NCBI GenBank assembly: GCA_026545765.1
Contig: CM048840.1
Location: 6,483,765-6,547,764, forward strand
From: Plantago major
Taxonomy: Eukaryota; Streptophyta; Magnoliopsida; Lamiales; Plantaginaceae
DNA length: 64,000 nucleotides
Direction of reading: 5' to 3'
A model generated the notes under the pieces. That model was not told the DNA's origin. It saw only the letters and a list, made by a program, of their open reading frames with translations, and did not search any database. A program made the translations under genes and the position numbers. Position 1 is the stretch's first letter, and every line of letters starts with the position of its first letter. Positions 44,537 to 58,977 of the stretch are shown piece after piece.

Positions 44537-44895
44537 AATTGGGAGCCCCAGACGATCGATGAGCCCCTAACCCGTGTTTCACTCGTCTTGTTGACAGCTA
44601 AAGGTTGAAATGCTGAGGTGCTTGAGTGCTAACATTTATCACTGTGATGAGTTTGTGTTCAACTTTTATATACGTAGGGTGTATTGTACTTGGCCTGGAT
44701 GACTAACTTTGGTTAGATTATCGGCGAAGAATGCCATTCAACACATGTTGTGAGGGTGCTAAGCTGTATATTTGGTTCAGGCATGTTGTAGTTTTAGATG
44801 TGCTTTGTTATTCTTGTTGAGCACTTTAAGAATCAGATTTAATACATCCTTGGTTGTGCAAAGTTTGAGAAGTACGTTCTTGGATTATTTCTTTC

Positions 44896-44901
44896 AATAA
44901 A
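44896..44901 (+). terminator. Probable poly(A) signal of POB1-like gene
   Basis: AATAAA about 360 nt after the stop codon, with upstream TGTATATTTGG and TTGTGAGG words in a T-rich 3' region. Confidence 0.5.
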
Positions 44902-45308
44902 AGGGATGAATTGTTGTAAAGCTATCATTACCTTTGTTTTCAACCATTTCCATCTACTTCTGAATCAACCTGCCGCTAGGCTTCACTTGTCTCGCTTCTT
45001 TTCTCCATTCTACAACCGTCACATCACTCCGTTTTCTTTCCACTACTAGTTAGTAGCTAATGAAAATCCGCAATGAGTACACTTTTTAGGGGTTTTTGAT
45101 TGTTTAAAACACTGAAAATACTTCCATTTGAAGATGGACGCTTCTAAAAACGTTAACGCTTTCAGTATATTGTTTATTTAAATAAAGTGAACGAAACGGA
45201 AAACAAAAGGTCTGAATTGAATCAGCTGATCAATTCAGTTGAGGAGAGAGACGTAACAAACCCAAATCAAGCGTAATCGCCGTCTGTTGTAGGGTTTTCA
45301 TCATCATC

Positions 45309-46021
45309 ATGCCGAAGAACAAGGGAAAGGGAGGTAAGAACCGCAAGAGAGGTAAGAACGAAGCCGATGACGAGAAGCGTGAGCTCGTTTTCAAGGAGGA
45401 CGGTCAGGAATACGCTCAGGTCATGCGTATGCTCGGTAATGGACGCTGCGAAGCCACTTGCATTGACGGCGTCAAGCGTCTCTGCCATATTCGTGGCAAG
45501 ATGCACAAGAAGGTCTGGATTGCCGCTGGTGATATCATCCTCGTCGGTCTCCGTGATTATCAGGTTAATCAATTCAATTTTGCTTCCTCCTTCTCAATTT
45601 CGGTTACTTTTTCCCTGATTTTGGATAATGCTGGTTGTCGATTGTGTTTGTTCATTCATAATCCTTCGTTTGATGTGGAATTGGAGTCGAATTGTATTCA
45701 TGATGATGATCGATTGATTTATTTATTTGCTGAATTGATCAATTGATTGTTTTGTGATTAGTGAAATGGAACCGATGATTTACGTTTTACATATAATGAG
45801 ATCGGGAATCTGAGATGTATAACGTCGATCGTTATTGGTAACAGGATGACAAAGCTGATGTGATCCTGAAATACATGAACGATGAAGCTAGGTTGTTGAA
45901 GGCATATGGTGAGCTTCCTGAGAACACAAGGCTCACTGAAGTTCCTCAGATGGATGAAGAGGATGAGGGTGCAAGTGATGACTACGTCGAGTTTGAGGAC
46001 GAGGACATTGATAAACTCTAG
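45309..46021 (+). CDS. EIF1A: Translation initiation factor eIF1A, two exons
   Basis: Exons 45309-45563 and 45845-46021, joined at CAG|GTTAAT and AACAG|GATGAC, give 143 residues; plant eIF1A proteins are about 145. The basic N-terminal tail [18 protein letters not shown] is followed by the OB fold (about 28-95: [46 protein letters not shown]) and a helical extension ([23 protein letters not shown]). The tail is acidic and ends in FEDEDIDKL. eIF1A sits in the A site of the 40S subunit and promotes scanning and start selection. Codon use is GC-rich at third positions in exon 1 compared with the neighbours, as often seen in highly expressed genes. The last GATATCGATAAACTC-like tail before TAG fits the family. 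Confidence 0.96.
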
Positions 46022-47466
46022 ACCGTATCTTGCGTCTAGGTTTGTCTATTTTGAACTAGAGAGTAGAGAAGAGAGTTTTATTTTGCGTAACGTGACTCCG
46101 GGTGGTTTATATGCATGGACTACTGTTACTGTGTGAATGCATCTTTTTACGATATAATTTCCTGTTTCTCGTCTGTTTGAGGTGTCCTGGTTGGTATTTG
46201 CGTAGTCTTTCTTGGATGGGGTGGTTATTTCCCTCTGGTTTTACAGTCATATACGACTCATCTTTTCGGTGCCGAGGTTTGAACTACAATGTGGAATTGC
46301 CTATGCAACCATGGAATTATAACTCTGTGATTTGATATGCATATTCTGTTGTTTAATTGTTAAGAAGTTTGTGAATCAGTTTTCATTTCTGTATGCTTCA
46401 TAGTCGATACTATTCACAGGATTGGAGGTTTAATTGAGTCTCTTCTCGGTGTTCATAATCTGTGCGACTGTGCCCTCGGCATTTTTTTTTTCTCTCTAGC
46501 TTCAACTGGGCTTTGAGTTGTTTATTAAGGTTTGTTTGTTGGAGTATATCTTCTCATGTCATAAAGTTCACGTCGGTCTAGCACGGTTGATCTGTGGTGT
46601 TGAGTTTTGACAAATTCTTCCGCTCTTGCTACTGAATTTGCCCCGTGTATTTGATTAAGGTCTTTACAAAAAGTGAATTCTATAGGAGTTAATAAAATGG
46701 TATGCAACTAGGATTATCTTAGTATTTCTATTTGTTTTTCCTTGGATTTACTCCAACATGAGAGTAGTCCAAGATTTTTTAGTGGAAAAATGAGTCAAAA
46801 TGGGAAGAAAGATGCCAAAGCTTTGTGCAAAGAGTTGGGTCATGAACAAAAATAGAAGCCCGATAGCAGATTGTAAACAATCAATTGTACCTAGAATTAA
46901 CTCGCGCTCTATTCCCAGGAACCAGTCTAGCCTCTAGGCAAGTATTTTCGTTTTATTAGTTGTTTGATTGTTTACCGCCTGTGAGGAACCCCTTTCCTTG
47001 GTTGGACACGAACCATTCTTACGAATTTTGTAGCTGGTTGTTTCGTGCAAGTGTATGTACATGCAACGCAAGCAGGCAGTCAATATTATCAAAGTTGATG
47101 TATTGGCGGACTATATAATAAGATTGTACTGAAGAGGCCTTGCAGATCCAGCAATAATGGCTGATGGTCTAATTTTTCGATAGAATTCTACTTATCACCG
47201 CGCATTGCATGGATTATATGGTACTGTAATTTCTATGTGCTGTTTGCACGTCATGGAAGTCATACAATCTGTAAAATTTACCAGAATTACCTCGATGATT
47301 CTAGTGGGTCATTCTGCCAGAAGAATTCGTGCAAATGGAAGAAGCCACATGATCCAAATAATAAATTTCAACTTCTGATTTTTACCTTTTTTTTCCCCTA
47401 TTTTTGGGCATAATTGGAAAGAAAGAAATATTATCAAAGGGATAAATATAAGAAAAATACAGGAAT
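46022..47466. other. eIF1A 3' region and intergenic DNA
   Basis: The first few hundred bases are probably 3' UTR and flank. No further gene is recognised. Confidence 0.5.
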
Positions 47467-48178
47467 GTGTTTACCCAATCTGCAGTTTGGAGGGATTTGC
47501 AAGCTAAATGTGCTTATTGCACTAGACAGGTATATAAAAGTCTAAGAGGACATAAAAATCCTGTTGTGTGGCGTAAGTTGTTCTTTGGTATACAAGCTCG
47601 ACCACGGGCTGTTTTTATTCTGTGGTTAGTTTGCCATCAACGAATAGCTACAAAAGACAAGCTGTTGAGATTTTGTGTGGTTACCGATGTTCGTTGTTTT
47701 AGTGGTTTACCTGAAAGTACGGATCATTTGTTCTTTCAGTGTGTATAGTGTCGAGGCATATATGGTTTGAGGTGCTATAATGGATGCATTTTCAACGTAC
47801 CCCTCAGAATTGGGAACATGAAATACAGTGGTTGATTGTACAAACAAGGGCAAAAGTTTACGTAGTGTACTTGAAGATTGTTGTAGCAGAGACAGTTTAT
47901 GAAATTTGGCGGTATAGGAACCTTATGGTTTTTTAGAATCAGTCAATTGGGGCGCTTGTTTCAAAAGATATCATCTGATTCAGTACAATGCGTGCTGAGT
48001 CTGACAAAGGCTTTTCGTTGTATTGTGCAAGATTATAACTTGGTAGGTTTTAAGCCAACTTGTTAGGTTGCTTTTGCTGTGTCTATTTGATTGTCTGGAT
48101 CATTTTGATCGGCTTGTACTTACTTTGTTTTTGGGAATGAAATTTTTTGTGCTCTAAAAATAAATAAATAAATAAAGG
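47467..48178 (+). mobile_element. 5'-truncated LINE tail, zf-RVT remnant
   Basis: The first 93 codons encode a reverse-transcriptase zinc-binding domain: VWRKLFFGIQARPRAVFILWLVCHQRIATKDKLLRF, then CFSGLPESTDHLFFQC, with the usual Cys/His positions. A stop and frame breaks follow at 47746, but the downstream sequence still reads as the family C-terminus in other frames (VAETVYEIWRYRN near 47890). The copy ends with AAATAAATAAATAAATAAA at about 48159-48178, a typical LINE tail. It is 5' truncated and inactive, and unrelated in sequence to the RNase H fragment at 38872. Confidence 0.75.
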
Positions 48179-51100
48179 AAGGGGGAAACACGTTAGAAAG
48201 AAAGTGAAAATGAAAATAAGAACAATAAAATTAGTAAAGATTTTTTCCATTTTGATTAAATATCATTTACTCGACAATTAATTAAACATCTCATTCAGAA
48301 AAATAACAATTTTATTCAGAGTAAGGCTCATTTTCTTCAATTTTTTCGAATCGAATCGAATCAGTATAAAATATAACTAAGCGGTAATCGAATCGAGTTT
48401 TATGAAGCCAGAAATGAGCCTAAATCATATTATCAAGACTCAAACCGTGCTCCTTCTACTTCAAGAGTGACAAATATACACAATTGAGTACATTTGTGGC
48501 TTATATACTAAGCGTACATTGAAATTGAATGGATAAGATTTGATTGAATCGAAAACTTTATTTCTCCGGCATTCAATTGTGATTTATATACATTATATAT
48601 ACATATAATTAAATCAAATGTTGGGTGTGATTTGAGATTTTTTAAAAATAGATTCTATCATTCTTATAGTTCCATATATCAGTATGTGTGACACAATATT
48701 ATACATGTACGGATCGCATAAAGAAATATCTATTCATTGCGAGATCTTGTTATGAAAAGCTTGTTAAAGGAATGGATTTTTCGGGATTGAAAGCTTTTGT
48801 ACACTGACTACATTATCATTTCTGCTAATTGTGATTTATGCAACCATAAAGTTGAATTAGCTAGCAATTTATACAATCTCAGTATTTATTTTTTCTTGTC
48901 ATAGTTGAAAATCGAATTGAACGGGTCCAGAGTCCAGACAGATTGAAATGGATCCAGACTTTCCAAGTTGTCGGGCCAAATTTTATTATGTCCAGTTTAA
49001 AGACCCACAATGAGATTGGGCTTATCTTTGGAGTTGACTTGACTAGACATGAGAGCTTAGCGGACTATAAAATCCTTATTTATGTTTTTTCTTGTTTCCA
49101 ACCAAATACAAATTCACTAATTTTTTCTAAATCAAGATATGTATATAATAATAATCAAAATAGAGAAAAACATATAGTCCACGCTTAGAATAATACTAGG
49201 TAATTTATACTAATAGTATTATTCTAAGCAAACTCAATGAAATAGTAGTTATTACTACAAAAGAAGAAGTAGTTACACCAAAGTAGAGGGGGAATTTTAC
49301 CAAATCATTTCTATTAAAAACTACCCATGTAAATTCAAGACAAACTATTATGGTCGTGTATGAACGCACGTCAAGAATTCACATGAATGAACCCTCTGGC
49401 CTTTTCCTTATAAAATTTGAGATTCGGATACCCTCGCCTCTATCATTAAAATGATTGTTATTAGTCGTACACTAGAGAAGATTTAAAAAATAAAAAGTTG
49501 AGAAAAGTATACATATCCGAATCCCCTAGATGAAACAAAGGTATAACAAACAATCTGGAGTGTGAGCTGTGAAATGATTTCATAAGTCCAACACCAAATC
49601 TGATTCTTCCAAAAAAGCAAAAGTGATCGATCTCCAGAGTCCAGATGTGTGTCCACTTAAATCCCTTTTCTACGGACTCTCATTTTTTTTCTTTCTAATC
49701 CAAATCCTATAAAGAAAATGCCTTGTTGCATCATTTTATATCATTTAGTTCATTAGTTGTGCGAAATGGTTTAATATATTTTTAATTCAGTCCACTAAAT
49801 GCGTCAATTGTTGGTGTAATAGGAATCTGATGGTGCTATTTTTTTGTAGTGGAAGAATGTTGGGTGTTTCATACAATTCATAATGGTACCTCCTAGTAGG
49901 AGTTGGGTTTCCACTATCGATCTTACCATTTTACTGGTCTAACATCGATCTCATATCTTTTACTATACATTTCAGATCATCGAGACTTCCACAAATAATC
50001 GGAATAACAGTAAAAAATCATGATTTTTCTAAATATGAAAAATATAAAAATATCACATCAACACTAATAAGTGTTTGACACACTCGTATAAGTTATAGTA
50101 CTAAAAAATTTCCGACTTTAATAAATGATTTTAAGACTTTAAGTAGTACATTGCATGCTTTGGAATTTACATTGAACTATTTTACTTAAACATCAGGTTA
50201 CTCTACAGGCCAACTCTTTGATGTTTTTCCGAAACAGGAGGGTAATTCTGCAGACAACAATAAATCCCCCACGACATAGACTTGAACCAAAATTTCCCCA
50301 CCACATGAATACAAGATTCTAACTTAGTCCCGATCCAATGTTTCGATAATTACAATAAATATCAATTGAACCTACATGTGAACCTTTATTGAAATGAAGA
50401 AAAACAAATCAATATAAGCAAAAGTCAATTAATGGTGACTAAGATGCTCCACCCATCATAACTAGAACTAAATTGAACCCCACGATTCTTAAATTTAGCC
50501 AATGTACTATTCATAAATAAAATGTTATGTTTTGTCCATTTTGATATACTCCCCTAAGCAAGAGAAATGATACATCTGCAATAAATCACCAAAGCGGACA
50601 TGCCCTTGTCTATCCATCAATAATTGGGCCCATATCCTAGAGATCAGTTCAGAAGGACATGGGCCCAAATTAATTATATCTGGCCAAGATTTTGAGATAA
50701 TAGGGTGGTTTTTTCAGGTTGGCAAGTTTGATGATGATATTCACGATATTTACACCACCATAATTGAATTGAGCCAATGTTATTGTCACTTTAATTTGGC
50801 TGTCATTGTTTTGCTACCCAAAATAACATCTTACACAGTTCAAATGAAATTTATATTAGTGATTGAGGTCCATTGTTTATCTTTCCCATGGTCAAGACGT
50901 TCTTTGAGTGGTTCGATCTTATCATGAGATTATTCGGGATCCCACGTCAATTAAAATACAGAATGTAAGATGGTACATGTGAAAGTAGAAACGTATTCTT
51001 TTATGTATAAGTTCTTTGGTGATTTGAAAAAGTGAATCCGATAGGGCTTAAAAAATATAGTACTTAAATAGAGGATCCGATCGTTAAATTGTTATAGTAA

Positions 51101-53999
51101 AAAAACATTAGAAGTTTCGACTAATAACAACGGTGTTATACATATACATAAAAAATGACATACGTGTACTTAAAAATATTATTCGATCCCTAATACGCAA
51201 CTTTCAATACTTTCGTTTAGAAGTATGCTTCTTAATTAGTATACACAATACGTAGTAATTCATTGGTAATCACACAACCTAAATCTCAAGTTACAACATG
51301 TTGACTGTATGTACGTGCATTTGAATCTCTTGTAGTAATTAATTCATTAATTCACACATAATAATACTCCGCAACAAGTTAATTAATGATTTAGAACTAC
51401 GAAACTATGTCGAACAACATGAACATATAGTATAAACTAGTTGCAACAGATGTACCTAGTCTATAATTAATGTCTGAAATACATTCTCTCGCAAATAATA
51501 TTTTTCTATTAAGAGTCATATAATAATGAGGCAGGTTGAGTACGATCGTGTTCATCACATGTAAGTGAATATATTAACATGTAATTAGATTAGCATTAGA
51601 TATTAATTATTAGATAAGTGCAATATAAACAAAGGCCACTAGCTAGGTACGAATAATCAAACCGATGATCAAGGGAACATGTAAGTAATTAGTCAAAATA
51701 ATTAGGCCACCAAACCCAGGCATACATTATTATTGGAACCATAACTTTAACAGCTTATCAATTAAGGATCGTGTGGGTAATTAACTTTGTTGAAGACAAA
51801 AGCAAAAGGAAAAAAGGAAATGTTCAATATATTCAAGAACCATCTTTGATAATTGATGGTACTGTAATTCAACTTTTTTTGAATTCTTCAAGCAAAAGGA
51901 TTCCCACGAAAGAAAACAACCTAAAGATACTTATACTTTTTCACACATCATGGGTGGCTATTCATGAGAAATAATGTTCTCAGTTTGTATCGATCTACTG
52001 AGAATATTTTACTTTTTCCGTGAACAAGTTTTAACTTTTGTATGTGAGACTCCATGAAAGATATTTCAAATGGAACGAAAGTATTAACTTCAAATGTGAT
52101 TTGATCAAGTTTTACATGAATAAGTAATAATACACAATGTGCGTTAACAAATTAAAATGGATATAAAATAAATGGTAATGGTAATTTGGTAGTGACTCTA
52201 GGAATTTGACATGGTTATTTTGAAATTGCATGCATTACTGTTTGTGTTTGAAATTCTCTCAATATTCATTATAATGCATTCAAACAATTTTACCGCATCA
52301 CTAAGTTCGTTAGAAAATCGGTAAAATGTTGATGATACTCTGTATTTCCTTAACCTAGTAATGATGATATTTAAAATTATATAATCTCTCTGCCAAAACT
52401 TTACTTCCCATGGACTTGAATGCGGATTTGAAGAGTAGAATATATAAATAATTATAATAATTTAAAGTGTAAAATTGAATAAATAAAGTAAGAAGTAGTA
52501 GAGAAATTTTCAATTGAAGTACGGGAAGTTAAGATTGAGACGGATCAGAATGTGCAATGAGAATTTGAAATTGAGATGGAGGGTGAGTGTTATTTGTGGG
52601 GCCAATTGAAGTGTCAGCATTGTTTGTGGGGCCACAACAAAGATCCCACATTATGAAATGGTAATTAATCATGGTATGAGTTTAGATGCTGCTGATCCTT
52701 GGTTGTGGTCCAATATTGATGATGATCCATAACTGAGCCTGGCATGTCATGGCCCATTACTTTATAATTCCATCTGAAAATGTACAGAAACTTTTGCCTT
52801 AAATAAGATAAGATAATCAGACCTGTTTTTAGTGTAAAGTTATTATTGCTGTGCCTACCTATTCGATCTGCAATGCTTGACATGTAACTAACACTGATAG
52901 CTGTGAAATCCGACTCAAAACATTATGATAGATATCTAAGTGGTACCAAAGGAAATTAAATTATACAACTACAGACTACTTGTTCATTTTTAAGTCCTAA
53001 TTATATGAAGAAGAAATGAAATTAATGTATTATATTATTGCAATGCAAAGAGATAGACAATTTAGCCTTTTATAACTTTCAAACCTTCAATGAAACCAAA
53101 TTTTCAACTTGTATCGTTTGAGCTCCATCATATATGTCACATTAGAATCTCAATAATCACAAATAGAGAGAATATCAATTTGAATTTGACGTGGTATATG
53201 TTCTTTTACTTGATTTGATTGTGATTATGTGAGCCCTACGGTGCACATGTTGTAGGCAATAGCGTTTGTTGTTTGGCAATATTATCAGATCATCTTCTGT
53301 GGAAAAACTTGCAAAGCCATAAATAGAGAGGATTTATTCTATGATCATGACCACTTACGTGAAGTAACACCACAATCCGAATAAAAATTGTACCATATGA
53401 ACTTTCAGTAAAAATGAAAGAAGAAACTGAATTACAGTGAAGAATGAAATTAAACGATACAGGAGAGTTCAGCTACTATCTGTACTTAATAGGGTTTAGC
53501 TGTAACCAACATTAAATAACTATGTACAACACTTAATAGCTTAGCGTACAACTCCAATCCCTTAATAGTAACTGCTAGTTTGGGAAGTACAAGACATAAA
53601 GGTGAATGTACAACTCCAATTCTTCTCGTCTGATGAGGCATGAGATCATCAAATTTTCTAGAAGTTCACATATGTTAAAAATTGTTATGACTTATGACAA
53701 TTTACCAACTAGTTACCTCGTCGATGCAAACAAACACATACCATACGGCCTATAAACAACCAACAAACCTACACCCTCCATTATATGCATATGGCAATGG
53801 ACCACTATTCTTTTTCACCTCAACTATCTTTCTACAAAATCTACAACCATCTCTTTTGGAACTTTCTTTTTTTCTTTTCTCTCTACCTTTAGGATATTTT
53901 GTTTATATTAAACGTATGAGTTTCTTTTTCGTTGTTTATTGTGACACAACGCATTCATTCATGCGCATACTGCAAAGTTTATAAGTGGACCACTCATTT
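48179..53999. other. Long AT-rich intergenic region
   Basis: Open frames are short and carry no recognised domain. No RNA gene or element with convincing ends was found by eye. Confidence 0.5.
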
Positions 54000-54600
54000 T
54001 AATATTTCTCTAATTCAATTATGCTTAATTGGAGATGACGATGTTGAACTCTTTGCCCATCCTTACAATATGGTGCAAAAAATTTTTGCCTGCAAGAAGG
54101 GGCGAGGAGATTGGATCCTTTGGCATGCTTAACTAGGAAAGGTTGGGAATAGATACACCAAGCTATGAAGATTGTATTCGGGATACCTACTGTAATATGG
54201 TTTAGTAATGATGGTGGTATGGGCCTTCTTCTCGAGTAAGTATATGTGGAAGATCAGGAAGAGCACAGTCAAGCGCGTATATTAGGCTCCCTGGCGGGAC
54301 TTTGGCTAGTTCTCTTATGCAGGGACTTACATATTGGATTCACTGGATTTGTATTTTTGGCCGGATATGTTTCATCCTATTAAAATCTTTTTTGAAATGT
54401 ACTATTAAAAAATCACATCATGTTGGTATGAATTGTATTGACAAGAGATTATCAATTCCTCAGTACATTATTTGTTTTCCCAAACAGATATATCGGGTGC
54501 TTTTCTTAGAATGGCATTATTGGCACACATTAAACATGGATGATTATGTCAATCTGCATGATCATCTTTTATGATTGTTTAGTTGAACAAGGAAAAGAAA
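54000..54600 (+). pseudogene. Possible decayed coding fragment, unidentified
   Basis: Composition is less AT-rich than the flanks, and several short frames line up on the plus strand (HPYNMVQKIFACKKGRGDWI near 54055; KIVFGIPTVIWFSNDGGMG near 54165; a 90-codon frame at 54302-54574) with stops between them. I do not recognise any of them. It may be an old processed copy or part of a retroelement; it could also be chance. Confidence 0.25.
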
Positions 54601-56604
54601 AGATAAAAAGACAGATTGGTGTGTGGTTCCAGGAAAATGACTCCAGTTCTTGTATTCATTCAATTTCTGCAAAGCAGTCCATGTGCATTTGAATTCTTGA
54701 ATAATCCAAATCTTTACACCAGGAATGGTTTTTTTTTTCCTTCTTTTATTTATTACTGTGATAATTTCATTTTTAAATAAATTTGATTATGACAAGGAAA
54801 ATGGAAATTCCTAGAAACAAAGACCTTGGACTTCTTGTGAATGTCATTATTGTTTGTATTGTAGGGAAATAAGCAAACAGACAAACTTCGACATAAACTG
54901 ATCATCATCAACATTTAATTAATAATTGCTGGAAGTTTGAAAAATCTATAGCCATCAGTATTGAAGAAGATGTAATTGTAAATGTGAATGTGATTAATTC
55001 GGTACTGCCATGCTTTGTCTTCATTTCACCTAATTTAGTGATGAGCATGGAATATGATGGAAACTGTGATAAGTTTATGTCAAATTTGGGCCAGTTCTGT
55101 ACTTATAGCTAGGTCCAATTGTGACAAGTCAAAACTTTTGCCGGTCTTGGAACTTTCACATTTTGCACTTGTGGGTAATAACTTCATTTAGGGTTCTTTA
55201 CCTTTTTATCAGTGTAACCACAGCAAGCTGAATTATATGTCAACTGTTTTTTGGACTGTTGCACATGATGTAAATTTGTAAAAATGTAATTGTCCAAAAG
55301 TGAAAAGAAGTAGGATGTATATATGTGCAAAATAGATGAATATTATTGATAATGTTCTATTGGAAAATGTTCGGTCCGGAGTGAGTTGTACTTCTTACTC
55401 GAACAATTTACCATGCAGGAAAGCGTGCACGACTTGCTACAGCCTCAGCACTAAAGTCTCCTAGGGTGGTCCTGGTCCAAGCCCAAGCACAATTTTTGCA
55501 AAGATTAAACGACTTATGGAGAATTAAGCATTAAGTTCTCTCATTGGGGGGGGGGGGGGGGTGGCGCATGGCCCGAGCCTTGATCAGATAACCGACTTAC
55601 GTATAAGACAGATGTTGCAAAGTGGCAAGATTCAGAATTCTATAAACCTGATCCTCTAATTATCACCTACAAATAAGCACATATCTCAAGTTATAAGGTA
55701 TATTATAATAACAGGTCACGACCACTTACCAGCGAATACCGAGTAAAAACACTTGAAACATCTATTATGCTAAGTCTGCACTCAGGTCTATTTTAAGCAA
55801 ATCGAATAAAAAATGCTCTAACTCCCTACCTCTGATTCCAGGTTACCATCCAGATGCCAGAAGGAATCATGACTCACAAACCCGATAATTATCACATGTT
55901 ATACCACACCAATTATATATCATTGTTATTCAATTACCTTCAAAGTAAAACATGAAAGTCTCGTGAACCCACAAAATAAATAAAAGTTTATCGACGTAGA
56001 GTGAAATGAAGTGCATGATTTGACCTTACCATTGAATTAAAATTCACAGGTAGATAAGTGACAATGACAAAACATAAAACCAACCAACTACTAGTATAAT
56101 GCAATACTAGTAGTAGTATTATTCAAAATTAGCACCAAGTTAATTGCTTTAGGGGTGGGCTAGACTATGCAAGATGGGACATAAATTTATTTGTACACAT
56201 CAACTTATTTATTTTGTTGAACTAGTTGTTGCTTTCACATATCTATCTCTATGCATTGCCTGAAAAGTTAGGAGAAAAGATTGGTCCATGCCATTAATTG
56301 CATAAATGTTGGAACATAACTAGTACCAAAATCCCATTTCATATTCCTAACTTTCCTTTGACATCTCAACTTTTTTAGCTTAGCTTCTATTTCTATCTAT
56401 CGTCATCTTCCACCACCTAGCCTAACTATTATGCAATTGTCCATTATCAAAGGGGAGAACAATTGTCAAATCGTTTGTAGCCGATTGGCAAGTTGAGACA
56501 CTCCATATTCAAGATTGATGATAAAATTTGTCCAATTCTAAATATTGTAATATTGTATCGGGGGGGGGGGAGAGAGAACAATTGCAATCAAACCCTTCAT
56601 GCTT
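54601..56604. other. Intergenic DNA with poly-G tract
   Basis: No gene is seen. A run of 14-15 G's at about 55547-55561 and a shorter one at about 56561-56570 are potential G-quadruplex-like or slippage-prone sites. Confidence 0.6.
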
Positions 56605-56799
56605 AAGTGACGATCTCAACGGCCCCAAATTTAACATATTTACAAATGTTTGTTCTTACGCGTAGTTCAATCCCTCCTCAATGCATGCCTATGACAACAT
56701 TCAAGTGACGATCTCAACGGCCCCAAATTTCACATATTTACAAATGTTTGTTCTTAGCGTAGTTCAATCCCTCCTCAATGCATGCCTATGACAACATTT
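56605..56799. repeat. Two-copy 98-bp tandem duplication
   Basis: AAGTGACGATCTCAACGGCC starts at 56605 and again at 56703. The copies run to CATGCCTATGACAACATT and differ at only about two or three positions, one being an extra C in TTCTTACGCGTAG versus TTCTTAGCGTAG. The duplication is recent. Confidence 0.95.
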
Positions 56800-58977
56800 A
56801 AAGGTGTTCCACTTCATACGTACAATTTTACGATTAAAATAACCGGAGAGGTGTCTTATTATTGGTTATAATAGAGATGCTTCATAGTTTATAATCATTT
56901 AACTAAAATGATTTGATTATGTGAACGTCGAATGTTCCAAAGAACGCATAATATTTGTTTGTATTGATCGTTTTATTCATCTACTCCGGCAACTAATTCT
57001 CAATTTTGTCAATCTTATAATTAATCACTTCATACGTTATCACACCGCCTAAAGAATTCGTTTTGACACGTAAGATTATGAATGAAATTAAAGAAATATA
57101 GAAGGCAATTGAGTGAGGAGAATAATGAATAATGTGACCACCACACCCACCTCCATTCCAACCCCCGTATGCAATAGATCATTGATTTCCATTCCTTTAA
57201 GTTTTCAACTGAAAAAAGTTGAGAAATTCTTGTCTTGGACAAAGACTCACACACACAGTACGATCAATTATATAATTAATGAGATCGAGCACAGACAAAC
57301 GGACGTTCACGTTGTGTGTTGTACATGTTGTGCTTGTAATGAATGCCAAGCAATAGCATCCATCACTGTAATGAATAATAGAACTGGACCACACTTATTA
57401 TTTAGTTGATGATATTATACCAAATAAAGGGACCAGGAGTAAATTTTCATTAAGTTTGATTCTTGAAGGAAAAAGTTGACCAAATCTCACACCATCTTTT
57501 TCTCTAGTTACAAGGACACACAAACAGAAAACAAAGATGACAAGATAGATATACTCATCAATTAGTGTACTGTACTGCCCTGTGTGACATGTTTCTTGCC
57601 ACCTAAAGGAAAAGGTATCTTTTCTTTTATTTTATGTTTTAAATTTTTTATTAGTAACATAAAAGAAAGGGCAAGGCAGAGCATTGTCTACATCATACCC
57701 CTTCTCACTGTCAACACAACTGTTCAAACATATTGTGGAAACATACCACACAACTTTTGAGATATGTGCTTTTAGTGTACCATAAGTTGTTCCTCTTGCT
57801 AGGTTAACCTAATTCACTTTCTTAATCCCTTAACACAATTATTCAATTTGTGGTAGACTAGTAGCTCAATGACCAAGATTACCAAAATGGGACATTAACA
57901 AGCTGTTTGTCTCCCAGTTAAAACCCGATTTTAATCGAGTTATCATTTTTATCCTGTTTGTCATACGGTTTTAATCGCGTTGAACACTATCCGTTTTTAA
58001 TCACCAACTATTCATAATTCAATTAAATTTTATCTTTCTACCTATTATTTTTCTCTCACTTTACTTTTTCATTTATTATAACAACCTTAAACCAATCAAA
58101 TAACAATAAAACCAATCAAATAATTTCAAAATTTTTTACTCTTACACACCCTATATAACAATCCTATAAAACCTATAAAATTTTAATTTCATCCCAAACA
58201 CAATTTTTCAAAACCCAATTATAATTCAGATACTATTCACGGTTAAAACCCAATTAAAACCATGTCCATTTTAATGGATTCCCACACCACCACTAACTTT
58301 CTCTAACTCCTCAACACAATTATTTAATTGTAGTAGCTCAATGGCCTAGGTTATTAAAATGGGAAACAAGATTAGCTTAATTCTAGCTTAAATAAAGGAT
58401 TAAGGTCTCGCGTTCAATAGGATTCTTCTACTTTCAAAATCTTCTGAGTGTGAATTTTACAACTACGGAATATCAACCTAAGTAGAGTTTGTTTAATCAC
58501 CCGTATTGAAGGGGCTTTGACTATCGAAAAATGATTCTCGATAAATTAGCATACGTTTTGATCATGTTTTACGGAAAATCATTGCATAAACCATGTTTGT
58601 CATGAATTTATAGACCACGTACATTGGTATGGGTGATACATCTTACTTAGGCCATAATTTTCTATATTTAACCATCTTGGACAAAAAGCTCATGGTCGAG
58701 TGTTTTTCTGTTAAGACCGAAGACAAGAACATCTAAATTGCTAACCCAAAAGTTAGAGAAGGAAAAATAAGAATAGATATGAAAGATTTAAAAGAGTAAT
58801 TCCGATCCTCTAAAAAAGAATTTACAAGCTACAACTCTTAACAAAAAAATGTACAATAAGAAAACCTATAGTCCACCTATTTTTCTCTAATTTTTCACTC
58901 TCTTCTGCCTATCCTAGGTCAAAAGACTATCCATGCGGAGTTTCTTGCTAATGTTGTATCATGTTCGAACCATTCCA
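56800..58977. other. Intergenic DNA with a repeated segment around a probable MITE
   Basis: The segment TTAACACAATTATTCAATTT...AGTAGCTCAATGACC...AAAATGGGA at about 57828-57892 recurs at 58310-58362. Between them lies an AT-rich block that begins CCCAGTTAAAACCCGATTTTAATCG and ends with AACCCAATTAAAACCATG, which may be a MITE. No gene is recognised. Confidence 0.4.

Noticed and set aside
47467..47748. Stand-alone zinc-binding protein gene
   Set aside because: It begins at a GTG, the downstream frame is broken, and a LINE-type tail follows; it is a retroelement fragment.
58330..58420. TAGCTCAATGG and GCGTTCAATAGG as tRNA-like A and B boxes
   Set aside because: Spacing of about 75 bp is too long for a tRNA, no acceptor stem is visible, and there is no poly-A tail to support a SINE.
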